The notes under the pieces: model-generated
Database searches by the model: none
What the model saw: the letters and a program-made list of their open reading frames with translations, nothing else
Told to the model about the DNA's origin: nothing
Translations under genes and position numbers: made by a program
Origin: Aureimonas frigidaquae
Lineage (GTDB): Bacteria > Pseudomonadota > Alphaproteobacteria > Rhizobiales > Rhizobiaceae
Reading direction: 5' to 3'
DNA length: 64,000 nucleotides
NCBI RefSeq assembly: GCF_001463905.1
Contig: NZ_BBWR01000002.1
Coordinates: forward strand, 186,001 to 250,000
Part shown: piece by piece, positions 34,945 to 44,051 of the stretch
Position numbering within the stretch: the first letter of the stretch is position 1
Layout of the letters: each line of letters starts with the position of its first letter

Positions 34945-35510
34945 CGGACATCCTCGATCTCGCGGTCCGTCCAGCCCTCGAAGGCTGCGCCGCTATGGGC
35001 ACCGTTTGCGTGTCCCTCGTAGCCGATGGACGACATGGTGGCGGGATGCGCCACATAGAGCCGGACAGCATCGGACAGAAGCTCGGTAAACCAGTCGCTC
35101 AACTGCCCTGCCGTCATCGGCGCACCGGCGGGTGCATCGAAGGCGCCCTCCGCCACCTTCGCGAGCATGGCAGCCTGCCGGTCCGCCACCAGATCGGCAA
35201 AACCCGAAGCGCCGCCGGCCCGGGCGGCGGCGTCGAGGCTCGTGAGCGCATCCCGATGGGCGCGCGCATCGTCCGGCATCGTCTCCAGCCGCCACCCATT
35301 GTCGGAACCAGCGGCAAGGTCGGCATCGATCCGCTGCGCCAGATCGAGCCCGGCTATGGAATGCGGCACCATATGGGCGAGCACGGCCCGCAACGCCATG
35401 AGGTGGGATGGCGACAGAACCTTGGGCGCAGAGGCCGGGTCGTCGGCCTTGGCACGGTGTGCCAGAATGGCCTGGAGTTTTGCGGAAATGCGGCCGGCCG
35501 GATCACGCAT
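34941..35510 (-). CDS. Gluconate 2-dehydrogenase subunit 3 family protein
   Basis: 189 residues from ATG 35510. Matches the small-subunit family by LSPSHLMALRAVLAHMVPHS, FTELLSDAVRLYVAHPATMSSIGYEGHANG and the general helical pattern. In related enzymes this subunit carries a Tat signal that exports the GMC partner; here neither the chosen start nor the upstream Met codons (35528, 35531, 35546) give a hydrophobic leader, so the pair may be cytoplasmic. Its start overlaps the end of the GH15 gene by 8 bp. Confidence 0.75.
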   Translation of the reverse strand: MRDPAGRISAKLQAILAHRAKADDPASAPKVLSPSHLMALRAVLAHMVPHSIAGLDLAQRIDADLAAGSDNGWRLETMPDDARAHRDALTSLDAAARAGGASGFADLVADRQAAMLAKVAEGAFDAPAGAPMTAGQLSDWFTELLSDAVRLYVAHPATMSSIGYEGHANGAHSGAAFEGWTDREIEDVR

Positions 35511-37359
35511 CGCTCTGCCCTTCCTCATCATCGGGCGACTGCCCATAGGCGGTCGACATGGCCATGATATGCGCCAGGTGGCTGAGCCCCTGGGGCATGT
35601 TGCCCAGGAAGGCCCCGCTTTTTGGATCGACCATTTCCGGCAGGATCCCCGGCCCGCGAGCGAGGCTTTCGCCCAGCATGCTCAACCGTTTGCGGGCAGC
35701 CTCACCCTCGCCCAGCATGGCCCAGGCTTCGGCAGCCCAGTAGGAGCAGGCCAGGAAGCAGCCCTCTTCCTTTTCCGCGCCCGAATAGCGGTAGTGGAAG
35801 ATGCCGCTGCCGAGCTCCCGGTCGATCGCCTCGAGCGTCTTGCGCAGCCGGTCGCGGCCATCGAAGCCGAAGCGCACCGCCAAAGCGAGCGATGCGTCGA
35901 TGCGCGTCGAGCCCGGATACATGACGAAACTGCCGACAGACTCGGACCAGCAGTTCGTTTCGATCCAGTCCTGAATGCGGTCGCGCTCGCGCAGCCAGCG
36001 CTCCCGGCACGTCGTCGGCAACTGCCCGTCATCGGCCAGTTCCACGGCCCGCGCGAGCGCCTGCCAGCAGCTGATCTTCGACATGGTGTAATGCTGGATA
36101 TCCTCCAGCTCCCATATGCCGGAATCGGGTGTGCGCCACAGGTCCGCGCATTCGTCGGCCAGGCGCGACAGGGTAGCTGCGCTGCGCGCGTCCAGTATGT
36201 TCCCGCGCTCCACGAAGCGGGATGCCGTCTCGAAGATATCGCCGTAGACGCCATGCTGCTTCTGCTTGGTCGCCGCATTGCCTGTCACGACGGGCCGCGA
36301 GCTGCGATAGCCCGGCATATCCCATTCCCGGATGTCGGTGACGAGCCCGCCATCGAGCGTGTAGCAGACCTGCGTTCCGTGCTCTTCGAGCTGGTTGAGA
36401 AGCCAGGAAAAGGCGGCCTTGGCTTCGGCCTCCGCGCCGGCTGCCAGGAAAGCCTTGATCGTGTAACCGGCATCGCGCACCCAGGCGAAGCGGTAGTCGT
36501 AATTCTTCGGCCCGCCGATCTTTTCGGGCAGTGAGGTCGTCGGTGCGGCGGCGATTGCGCCGGAGGGAGAGAAGAGCAGGAGCTTGAGCGCCAGCGCGCT
36601 GCGCACGAAGGCATCGCGATGCGCGCCATCATGGGTCACGCGCTCCGCCCAGACGCGCCACTCATCATGCGATATGTCGATCCGGGCGTCGATCTCGTCG
36701 ATCGGCGGCACGACCAGCGGGCCGTCGCTGCAGGCCACGATGGCGACGACGCGCCGTTCCCCGGCGCTCACCGTGAAGGCGCCGCTGATGCATTCGTCGG
36801 ACCAGTCGAAGGAAAGGCCATCCGTATGCAGGAACAGGCCGACGACCTTGCCGACATTGAAGACGACCTGCTTGCCGATGGTGGAATGATACGGGTTGAC
36901 CGTATCCCCGCGCCGGCCCGGCCGCATCAGAAGGTTGAACCGGACCGATCCGTCAATGCCTTCGATCCGCCGTCCGAGCTCCGCCCAGGGGAGCCGCCCG
37001 GCCGTACCACTGTTGAGGGATTCGGTCAGGATCGCGGTTCCGCCCGCGGTCCGGAACGTCGTCTCCAGCACATTGCTTCCGTCCCGGTAGTGCTGCTCCA
37101 CCTCGAAGGGCACGTCGGGGCTGATCGAGAACCGGCCGCCATTCTCGCCGTCCAGAAGACGGTCGAAGAGCGGCGGCGAATCCATATTGGGCACGCACCA
37201 CCAGTCGATGGAGCCGTCTGCGCCCGACAGGGCGACCGAACGCCCCTCGCCGATCGCGCCGTAATCCTCCAGCGCCAGGTAGCCGTCGATCCGCTCGCCG
37301 GGCTTGCCCGGCACGGGCGTGCGAGACGCCGGGAAGAAGCGATCGAGGACCGCGTTCAT
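35503..37359 (-). CDS. Glycoside hydrolase family 15 protein (glucoamylase/trehalase-like)
   Basis: 618 residues: N-terminal beta domain (DYGAIGEGRSVALSGADGSIDWWCVPNMDSPPLFDRLLD) and an (alpha/alpha)6 barrel. Catalytic landmarks are YDYRFAWVRDAGYTIKAFL, SGIWELEDIQHYTMSKISCW (general acid Glu) and GPGILPEMVDPKSGAFLGNMPQGLSHLAHI (general base Glu). No signal peptide, so it acts in the cytoplasm, like bacterial GH15 enzymes acting on trehalose or short alpha-glucans. Start ATG 37359 overlaps the SDR stop (ATGA). Glucose released here could be a substrate for the GMC dehydrogenase (inference). Confidence 0.9.
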   Translation of the reverse strand: MNAVLDRFFPASRTPVPGKPGERIDGYLALEDYGAIGEGRSVALSGADGSIDWWCVPNMDSPPLFDRLLDGENGGRFSISPDVPFEVEQHYRDGSNVLETTFRTAGGTAILTESLNSGTAGRLPWAELGRRIEGIDGSVRFNLLMRPGRRGDTVNPYHSTIGKQVVFNVGKVVGLFLHTDGLSFDWSDECISGAFTVSAGERRVVAIVACSDGPLVVPPIDEIDARIDISHDEWRVWAERVTHDGAHRDAFVRSALALKLLLFSPSGAIAAAPTTSLPEKIGGPKNYDYRFAWVRDAGYTIKAFLAAGAEAEAKAAFSWLLNQLEEHGTQVCYTLDGGLVTDIREWDMPGYRSSRPVVTGNAATKQKQHGVYGDIFETASRFVERGNILDARSAATLSRLADECADLWRTPDSGIWELEDIQHYTMSKISCWQALARAVELADDGQLPTTCRERWLRERDRIQDWIETNCWSESVGSFVMYPGSTRIDASLALAVRFGFDGRDRLRKTLEAIDRELGSGIFHYRYSGAEKEEGCFLACSYWAAEAWAMLGEGEAARKRLSMLGESLARGPGILPEMVDPKSGAFLGNMPQGLSHLAHIMAMSTAYGQSPDDEEGQSDA

Positions 37360-38357
37360 CGGAACCGCCGCGCGGTGCAACGGGACAGGGCGCCGCCGAT
37401 GAGCGCGCCCATTCCCACCAGCCCGCCGGCCACGGCCAGCTTGAACGCCGTGGCGCCACGGCTCGTCACGAACTCCGACGGCAGTCCGACCACATCCGCG
37501 CGGCGCGGCCCGTCGATGCGGGCCGGGCCGGCCACCGGCTCCGCCAGGTTACCCGTCCGGGGTGGCATGGGATCGCCCATCTGCGCCTCCATCATGGAGG
37601 CGGCCTGACGGTCGGCGAAGGCTGGCGCAAAGCGTTGGCCGAGTGCCATCATGATCGTGGAGCGTCCGACCCAGATTTCACGCTGGGGGGACCGGACGGC
37701 GGAATAGACCGCCTCCGCGCACAGGCGCGGATCGAACAGGGGATCGGGAATGACCTGCTCATGCCCGGTGCGATTGCGGGCCCAGCCAGGCTGCGGCGTG
37801 TTGACGCCCGGCAGGTAGACGACCGACAGGGTGATGGGCGAGCGCTCCGCAATCAGCTCAGCGCGCACACTGTCGGTAAAGCCGCCCACGGCCGCCTTGG
37901 CCGCGCAATAGGCTGCCTGAAGCGGCGCGGCCCGGAAGGCGAGCCCGGACGAAACCTGAACGATCCGGCCCCGGCCCTGCCGGCGCATCTGGCGAAGCGC
38001 TGCGAGCGTTCCGTAGACTTGCGAAAAATAGGTGGAAGCCGTGACCTGCCGATATTCTTCCGGCGTGATCTCGGCGGCCGGGGCGACGACCGTCGTCATG
38101 GCATTGTTCACCCAGGCGTCGATGCGCCCGAACCGGTCGATCACCTGCCGCGCCGCCGCTTCGACCTGCTCGACCTCTGCCACATCGGTCGGCAGGTCGA
38201 TGACCGTGCCGCCCTTGCCTTCCAGCCCGGCTCTGGCCTGTCGCAGCCGCTCGGCATCCCGCGCCAGAAGCGCCACTGCCCAGCCTGCCTTAACGAACCG
38301 TTCGGCGATGGCAAGGCCGATGCCTGCGCTTGCGCCCGTAATCACTGCAACCTTCAT
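37356..38357 (-). CDS. SDR-family oxidoreductase with C-terminal membrane segment
   Basis: 333 residues. SDR core (VITGASAGIGLAIAERF at residues 5-21; NNAM; VSSGLAFRAAPLQAAYCAAKAAVGGF with Ser, Tyr and Lys) followed by a roughly 100-residue extension ending in a hydrophobic segment (FKLAVAGGLVGMGALIGGALS). It is probably anchored at the inner membrane. Start ATG 38357, first in a four-gene coupled set (SDR, GH15, GMC small subunit, GMC). Substrate unknown. Confidence 0.83.
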   Translation of the reverse strand: MKVAVITGASAGIGLAIAERFVKAGWAVALLARDAERLRQARAGLEGKGGTVIDLPTDVAEVEQVEAAARQVIDRFGRIDAWVNNAMTTVVAPAAEITPEEYRQVTASTYFSQVYGTLAALRQMRRQGRGRIVQVSSGLAFRAAPLQAAYCAAKAAVGGFTDSVRAELIAERSPITLSVVYLPGVNTPQPGWARNRTGHEQVIPDPLFDPRLCAEAVYSAVRSPQREIWVGRSTIMMALGQRFAPAFADRQAASMMEAQMGDPMPPRTGNLAEPVAGPARIDGPRRADVVGLPSEFVTSRGATAFKLAVAGGLVGMGALIGGALSRCTARRFR

Positions 38358-38445
38358 ATCGTCGCGTACCTTGTCTGCGCCGCCGCGGAAGGTCCGACGC
38401 GAGAGGCGGCGGAGGATCGGATGCGAACGGTCTTTGGCACTGCAC

Positions 38446-38470
38446 AACGCATGACGGGGCGGGATGTTCG
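38446..38470 (-). promoter_or_regulatory. Possible general-stress (EcfG-type) promoter upstream of the SDR-GH15-GMC set
   Basis: On the minus strand CGAAC, 16 bp, CGTT lies about 90 bp before the SDR start. The alphaproteobacterial EcfG consensus is GGAAC-N16/17-CGTT, so four of five -35 bases and all -10 bases match. Such short motifs arise by chance often; weak evidence. Confidence 0.22.
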
Positions 38471-38502
38471 CCGCCTAAGAAATTTATCTGCGTGAAGCGG
38501 CG

Positions 38503-39417
38503 TCAGTCGGCCGCGGCGGCGACGATGGTGTCGATGGGCGGAATGCGCCGCATATGGTCGATCAACTCGTGCTCCATCAGTGATGGGGGCCGTCGCTGCG
38601 ACCGCAGGAGAGAGATCGGCATGGAGATGCGCGGTTCAAAGCGCCGGCAGACGAGGCCGGGCCTGCGGCAGTAGTGATAGGTTTCGGCATCGACCAGACC
38701 GATCCCGACCCCCTCGCCCACCAGGTTGCAAAGCGTGCTTCCGAGCGAGACATGCAACCGCCGTTGAATCGTCACGCCGCTGGAAGCCAGCACGCTGTCG
38801 AGCTGCCGGGTGATGACATCGGTCGGCGACAGGGAAATAAAAGTCTGTCCGGCGAGGTCCTGCGGCTGGATAAGCTTTTGCGCGGCAAGCGGATGGGCCC
38901 GTGGCAGCACGACGCCCACTTCGATATCGACGATAGGCGTCCGCTGGATGGCGGGGTCGTTGGTCGAGGCTTGCGCCAGGCCCATGTCGATCCGGCCCTG
39001 GCCGACAAGCTGCGCCATCTGCGGGGATGAGAAAGCCTCGAAGGTCATGTTCGCCTCCGGGAAGCGCTCGATGAAGCGCGCGACGACCAGAGGCAACCAC
39101 CGGTTGGACAAAGCCGGGATGACCCCGACCACGAGGCGGCCGTGCTTCAGGGTTGTCAGGTCACGCGCCACGCCGGACAGGTAGCGCAGCCCGCTGAAGC
39201 TGCGCTCGACCTCCGTATAGAAGGCGCGGGCTTCGACCGTCGGCACAAGGCCGTTCTGTGTTCGCTGGAAGAGCGGAAGGCCGATCTCGGCCTCCAGCGC
39301 GCCCAGCGCCTTGCTGACAGCCGGTTGCGAGATGCGCAGGCTGACGGCGGCCCCGGTGATGCTGCCCTGCTCCATCACCGCCTTGAAGAACTCCACCTGC
39401 CGATGTGTCAGCTTCAT
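38503..39417 (-). CDS. LysR-family transcriptional regulator
   Basis: 304 residues. HTH in LTHRQVEFFKAVMEQGSITGAAVSLRISQPAVSKALGALEAEIGLPLFQR, then effector domain (VVGVIPALSNRWLPLVVARF, MTFEAFSSPQMAQLVGQGRIDMGLAQ, GEGVGIGLVDAETY). The style resembles amino acid/opine regulators such as NocR and OccR. Divergent from the Dpp-type operon. A LysR box abuts its own start codon, indicating autoregulation. Confidence 0.86.
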   Translation of the reverse strand: MKLTHRQVEFFKAVMEQGSITGAAVSLRISQPAVSKALGALEAEIGLPLFQRTQNGLVPTVEARAFYTEVERSFSGLRYLSGVARDLTTLKHGRLVVGVIPALSNRWLPLVVARFIERFPEANMTFEAFSSPQMAQLVGQGRIDMGLAQASTNDPAIQRTPIVDIEVGVVLPRAHPLAAQKLIQPQDLAGQTFISLSPTDVITRQLDSVLASSGVTIQRRLHVSLGSTLCNLVGEGVGIGLVDAETYHYCRRPGLVCRRFEPRISMPISLLRSQRRPPSLMEHELIDHMRRIPPIDTIVAAAAD

Positions 39418-39418
39418 A

Positions 39419-39435
39419 CATAGCCTCAGGTTATG
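39419..39435. promoter_or_regulatory. LysR-type binding box (T-N11-A)
   Basis: CATAGCCTCAGGTTATG is a 17-bp palindrome around a central C with one mismatched pair, containing T-N11-A, the LysR recognition pattern. It ends one base from the LysR start codon (38503-39417 gene). TTGACG at 39456-39461 is a candidate -35 for the divergent transporter operon (-10 weak, near 39477), which places the box upstream of that promoter. Confidence 0.6.
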
Positions 39436-39588
39436 GCAGTCGGAACATTATGAATTTGACGCAATTGCTAAGGGCGTACAAGCTTCCATCACCCACAGAA
39501 GAGATGCGCTTCCAGGCCCCGCCGACTGGCGGATGGCCAACGGAGAAACTTTGTCGAAAACCAGACCCTCGGTTGCGGAGATCATGTC

Positions 39589-41124
39589 ATGACGAAACTG
39601 ACGCACAGCATCCTTGCCAGCATGCTCGCATCGTTGATCTCCACCACCGCGATGGCACAGGTGCCCGCGCCCGCAGGCACGCTGACCGTTGCCGTCGGCG
39701 CCGATCCGGAAACCTTCGACCCGCATTTCAACGATCTGCCGACCGGCAACACGGTCGACCTGCATGTTCTGGAAGGCCTGTTCCGGCTGGACGCCGAGAA
39801 CAACGTCGTCAACGAGCTCGCCACCGAACACGCCTTCTCCGAAGACGGGCGGACCTTCACCGTGAAGATCAAGGAGGGGCGCACATTCTCCAACGGCAAC
39901 CCGCTGGATGCAGAAGCCGTGGCAGCGTCCTTCAACCGTCTTCTCGATCCGGCTGTCGGCTCGATCTATCGCGGCCTCTATTCCTCGATCGAACGGGTCA
40001 GTGCCGAGGATCCGACGACGGTGGTGTTCCATCTGGCGGAGCCGAACGGCCATGTCCTGCTGCTCCTGTCGTCCACCAACGCCACCATCATCGATACCAA
40101 GGCCCTGGCCGAGATGGGTGCCGAATACAGTCGGAAGCCGGTCGGCAGCGGCCCCTACATGGTCGACAGCTTCGTGGGTGGCGAGCGTTACCGCCTCGTT
40201 CCGAACCCGACCTATTCCGGTGATTTCCCGGCGACGCTCGAGGCGATCGACTTCCTCGTGGTGCCGGAGGACGGCTCACGCATGGCGCTCCTGGAAACCG
40301 GAGAGGTCGACGTGGCCGAGCGCGTTCCACCCGAATCCATCGAAACCATATCGAGCCTGGACGGCATGCAGGTGATGACACCGCCGAGCATGTTCTCCAT
40401 CAATATGGAGATCGTCATGAAAGGGCCGATGGGAGACCCCCGTGTCCGCGAGGCGCTGAACCTTGCGGTGGACCGCGAGGGGATGATCCAGGGTATCCTC
40501 GGCGGCCTTGCGACGCCCTCGGTCACGATGCCGGGACCCGGCACGCAGAACGAGTTGCGCGTGACCTTCGATCCCATTCCCTTCGACCCGGAGCGCGCCA
40601 AGGCGCTGATCGAGGAAGCGGGTTACGCGCCGGGCGAGCTGTCGATCACCATGGTCTGCCCGAACGGCCGCTACATCAAGGACGCGCAGATCTGCCAGGC
40701 ATTGCAGGGCTCGTTCCAGGCCATCGGCGTTACCGCAGCGGCGCAGGTCGTGGACCGCGGCACCTGGACGGAGATCGTCAGCCAGCCCGTGGCGGAGCGA
40801 ACGGACAATATGGCGATGCTCGGCCGCGCAACGGCGGGCATGGACTACACGCTGTACCGCCTCTTCAAGTCCGGCGTCAGCGCCAACACGACGGGCTATG
40901 CGAGCCCCGAAGTCGATGCGCTGCTGGCGGAGGGACGTGCGGAGACGGACGTCGCCAGACAGAAGGACATTTACGGCCAGATCCAGCGCAAGATCTGGGA
41001 GGATCGGCCCTTCGTGTTCCTCTGGTACCAGACCCAGGCCATCGGCATCGCCGATCGTGTCACGGGGCTGGAGATCCAGCCCAACGAGACCATGCATTTC
41101 GACAAGGTGGCCGTATCGAACTGA
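39589..41124 (+). CDS. ABC transporter substrate-binding protein, family 5 (dipeptide/oligopeptide type)
   Basis: Periplasmic receptor of 511 residues with signal peptide ending at TAMAQ (residue 24). Family motifs: LTVAVGADPETFDPHFNDLPTGNTVDLHVLEGLFRLD, LATEHAFSEDGRTFTVKIKEGRTFSNGNPLDAEAVAASF, KPVGSGPYMVDSF, and MGDPRVREALNLAVDREGMI. Members bind peptides, opines, nickel or glutathione. The oxidase and deacylase in this operon point to an N-substituted amino acid or amine (inference). First gene of the operon. Confidence 0.88.
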   Translation: MTKLTHSILASMLASLISTTAMAQVPAPAGTLTVAVGADPETFDPHFNDLPTGNTVDLHVLEGLFRLDAENNVVNELATEHAFSEDGRTFTVKIKEGRTFSNGNPLDAEAVAASFNRLLDPAVGSIYRGLYSSIERVSAEDPTTVVFHLAEPNGHVLLLLSSTNATIIDTKALAEMGAEYSRKPVGSGPYMVDSFVGGERYRLVPNPTYSGDFPATLEAIDFLVVPEDGSRMALLETGEVDVAERVPPESIETISSLDGMQVMTPPSMFSINMEIVMKGPMGDPRVREALNLAVDREGMIQGILGGLATPSVTMPGPGTQNELRVTFDPIPFDPERAKALIEEAGYAPGELSITMVCPNGRYIKDAQICQALQGSFQAIGVTAAAQVVDRGTWTEIVSQPVAERTDNMAMLGRATAGMDYTLYRLFKSGVSANTTGYASPEVDALLAEGRAETDVARQKDIYGQIQRKIWEDRPFVFLWYQTQAIGIADRVTGLEIQPNETMHFDKVAVSN

Positions 41125-41139
41125 AGCGGAGAGCCGGCC

Positions 41140-42054
41140 ATGTTCGTCGTCAAACGCCTGTTGGCATCCATCCCGACCCTGTTCATCGTTTCCCTTCTGG
41201 TCTTCTGGTTCATCGACCTCATCCCCGGTGATCCGGCCCGCATCCAGGCCGGGCCGATGGCCACGACGGAGGAAGTCGAGGTCATCCGGGACCGCATGGG
41301 ATTGAACGAGCCGGCGCTCGACCGTTACGCGAACTTCCTGACGGGGATCGTCAATCCGCAAACGGCGGTGTCGTTGCGGACGGGGCGGCCGATCTCCACC
41401 GAAATCGGGGAGCGCCTGCCCAATACGCTCATCGTCGCCATTGGCGGCCTGATCGTCGGCCTGGTGCTCGGCGCCATCGGGGGTGTGGCAAGTGCGCTGA
41501 AGCAGGGCGGATGGGTCGATACGATCATCTCGCTCTTCACTTTGGCGGGCATTTCCATGCCGATCTACTGGCTGGGGCTTCTCTGCATCTGGCTTTTCGC
41601 GGTTCGCCTCGGCTGGCTGCCGGCGGCCGGTGCATCGACACCCGCCCATTTCGTGCTGCCGATCCTGGCCGTCGCCACCCGGCCCGCCGCCATGTTCAGC
41701 CGTCTCGTCACCGCAAGCCTCCTGGAGGTGATGGGCAAGGACTACCTCGATACGGCCCGCTCCAAAGGCCTCAGCGAAATGCAGGTGATCCTGCGGCATG
41801 CGCTGCGCAACTCCTTGATCGCCGCCATATCGGTGGCCGGCGTGCAGTTCGGCGCCATGCTGGGTGGCTCGGTCATCACCGAAACGGTCTTCGGCATTCC
41901 GGGCGTCGGCCGTCTCCTCGTCGATGCCGTGTCGCGCGCGGACTACCCGGTGATCCAATACGCGATCCTGATGTTCGCCTTCTTCTTCGTGGTCATCAAT
42001 CTGGTCACGGACATCCTGACCCAGTGGCTCGACCCACGGGCGCGCACCGCATGA
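41140..42054 (+). CDS. Dipeptide-type ABC permease, DppB-like
   Basis: 304 residues, six hydrophobic segments, N-terminal MFVVKRLLASIPTLFIVSLLVFWFIDLIPGDPA typical of DppB/OppB. EAA loop KDYLDTARSKGLSEMQVILRHALRNSLI near residues 200-230. GGAGAGCC lies before the ATG. Stop overlaps the next start (ATGA). Confidence 0.9.
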   Translation: MFVVKRLLASIPTLFIVSLLVFWFIDLIPGDPARIQAGPMATTEEVEVIRDRMGLNEPALDRYANFLTGIVNPQTAVSLRTGRPISTEIGERLPNTLIVAIGGLIVGLVLGAIGGVASALKQGGWVDTIISLFTLAGISMPIYWLGLLCIWLFAVRLGWLPAAGASTPAHFVLPILAVATRPAAMFSRLVTASLLEVMGKDYLDTARSKGLSEMQVILRHALRNSLIAAISVAGVQFGAMLGGSVITETVFGIPGVGRLLVDAVSRADYPVIQYAILMFAFFFVVINLVTDILTQWLDPRARTA

Positions 42055-44051
42055 GACGGGGGATGAAGACCATGACCGTGACCGCCGTCACACCGCTGGA
42101 CGAGGCGCAGGCGCGCCCGGCCGGAACGAAGGCCCGCGCACGGCGCAACAGCGTGCTGCGCGCCCTGTTGCGCCAGCCCAAGGGCCTGATCGGCCTGTCG
42201 CTTGTCACCCTCTTCATGCTCATGGCGATCGTTGGCCCCTTCGTGGCGCCGTACGACCCTTACGCGCAGAGCTTCGCCACCACGCTCCAGGCGCCTTCGC
42301 TCACCCACTGGTTCGGCACCGACCAGCTCGGCCGGGACGTGTTCAGCCGCATCCTGACGGGCGCCCGGACCTCGCTCGGCATCGGCATCGGGGGCGTTGC
42401 CATCGCCTTCCTGATCGGCGTGCCCATCGGCATGTTCGCCGCCCTGCGGGCGGGCCGCGCGGATTTCCTGGTCATGCGCGCGGTGGACATCATGATGAGC
42501 TTTCCCGACATCGTCTTCGCCCTGGCGATCGTGGCGGTGCTCGGCGCCAATACGCAGAACGTCATCATCGCGGTGGGTGTCGTCTCCATCCCCGTCTTCG
42601 CCCGGACGGCCCGCGCCGTCACCAGCAGCATCCTGGCCGAGCCCTATATCGAAGGCAGCCGCTCGCTCGGCTGTTCGCCGGCACGGATCGTTCTGCGGCA
42701 TGTCCTGCCCAACATCTCCGGCATCCTGCTCACCCTGGCGAGCCTTCTCTTCGCCACCACGCTCCTGTCGGCATCCGGCCTGTCCTTCCTGGGGCTCGGC
42801 ACCCAGCCGCCGGAACCGGAATGGGGCACGATGCTGGGCGAAAGCCGCTCCTACCTGCGCTCCCATCCGCATCTGGCGACCTTCCCGGGCCTGTGCCTTG
42901 CGCTGGCCGCCCTCGGCTTCAACCTCCTGGGCGAGGCGCTGCGCAACATCTTCGACCCCACCTCGGTCCGTCATTCGCCGGCGGGGTCCATCTTCTCGGC
43001 CTTCCTCGGTGTGCGGCCGGTACGCCGCGCGCCCGGAAGTGACCGCACGGCCGGACGCGACGAGGCACCTGTGGAAGCGCGGGGCGTACGCGTCGCCTTC
43101 TTCGCCGACATTCATCCGATCGAGGTGCTGCGCGGCGTCGACTTTACCGCCGCGCGCGGTGTGACGACGGCCATTGTCGGGGAATCCGGTTCGGGCAAGA
43201 GCACCTTCCTGCGCGCAGTCGCCACGCTCCTGCCGGCGCAGGCCAGGGTGACGGACGGCACCATCGGCGTCGGCGGAACCGACGTGACGGGCTGCACGCC
43301 GGCGCAGATCCGCGAGCTGCGGCGGCGCCGGATCGGCATCGTCTTCCAGGATGCGGCGAGCGCTTTGAACCCGGTCATGACTGTCGGCGCGCAGCTCATC
43401 GAGGCGATCCGCGAAGGGTCGGACATGCCGCGTAAGGATGCATGGAGCAAGGCTGCCGCGCTGCTCGGCGATGTCGGAATTGGCGATGCGCAGAACCGGC
43501 TGGCCATGTATCCGCACCAGTTCTCCGGCGGCATGAAGCAGCGCATCGTCATCGCCATGGCGCTCGCCCAGGATCCCGACATCCTGTTGGCGGACGAGCC
43601 GACCAGTGCACTCGATGTCACCATCCAGCAGCAGATTCTCCTGCTCCTGCGCACCATCCAGCGCCGGCGCAACATGACGCTGATCCTGGTGACGCACGAT
43701 CTGGGCCTCGTCGCCCGATATGCCGACGACGTGGCGGTCATGTATGCGGGCGAAGTGGTGGAGTTCGGCAGTGTCGCCGATGTGCTCACGCGCCCGGCAC
43801 ACCCCTATACGCGCGCCTTGAAGGATTCCTCGCCGGCAGAGGCGGGCAGCGGTCTGCGCAGCCGGCTGCCGAGCATTGCCGGCGAACCGCCCTTCGTCGG
43901 CGCGCTGCCGCAGGGCTGCGCCTTCCGCCCGCGGTGCCGGCTCGGCAACGGCCGGTCCGTCTGCGCACAGAGCGCACCGGCGGCCCGGCGCGTCTTCGCC
44001 CGCCTCAGCGCCTGCCATTTTGCAGAGGAAGAGTTCGATGCAGCATCCTGA
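42051..44051 (+). CDS. Fused dipeptide-type ABC permease/ATPase (DppC-DppD fusion)
   Basis: 666 residues in one frame. Residues about 1-310 are a DppC-like permease (GPFVAPYDPYAQ, HWFGTDQLGRDVFSRILTGARTSL, EPYIEGSRSLGCSPARIVLRHVLPN, GLSFLGLGTQPPEPEWGTML). After a 30-residue linker (RRAPGSDRTAGRDEAP) a DppD-like ATPase follows: GESGSGKST near residue 380, QFSGGMKQRIVIAMALAQDPDILLADEPTSALDV and the Cys-containing C-terminal oligopeptide motif (GCAFRPRC). In-frame ATGs at 42063 and 42072 are alternative starts. The fusion type is known in this superfamily but uncommon. Confidence 0.88.
   Translation: MRRGMKTMTVTAVTPLDEAQARPAGTKARARRNSVLRALLRQPKGLIGLSLVTLFMLMAIVGPFVAPYDPYAQSFATTLQAPSLTHWFGTDQLGRDVFSRILTGARTSLGIGIGGVAIAFLIGVPIGMFAALRAGRADFLVMRAVDIMMSFPDIVFALAIVAVLGANTQNVIIAVGVVSIPVFARTARAVTSSILAEPYIEGSRSLGCSPARIVLRHVLPNISGILLTLASLLFATTLLSASGLSFLGLGTQPPEPEWGTMLGESRSYLRSHPHLATFPGLCLALAALGFNLLGEALRNIFDPTSVRHSPAGSIFSAFLGVRPVRRAPGSDRTAGRDEAPVEARGVRVAFFADIHPIEVLRGVDFTAARGVTTAIVGESGSGKSTFLRAVATLLPAQARVTDGTIGVGGTDVTGCTPAQIRELRRRRIGIVFQDAASALNPVMTVGAQLIEAIREGSDMPRKDAWSKAAALLGDVGIGDAQNRLAMYPHQFSGGMKQRIVIAMALAQDPDILLADEPTSALDVTIQQQILLLLRTIQRRRNMTLILVTHDLGLVARYADDVAVMYAGEVVEFGSVADVLTRPAHPYTRALKDSSPAEAGSGLRSRLPSIAGEPPFVGALPQGCAFRPRCRLGNGRSVCAQSAPAARRVFARLSACHFAEEEFDAAS

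Noticed and set aside
38358-38502. Small gene between the SDR and LysR genes
   Set aside because: No open frame with SD or coding bias; treated as promoter region of the SDR-GH15-GMC set.
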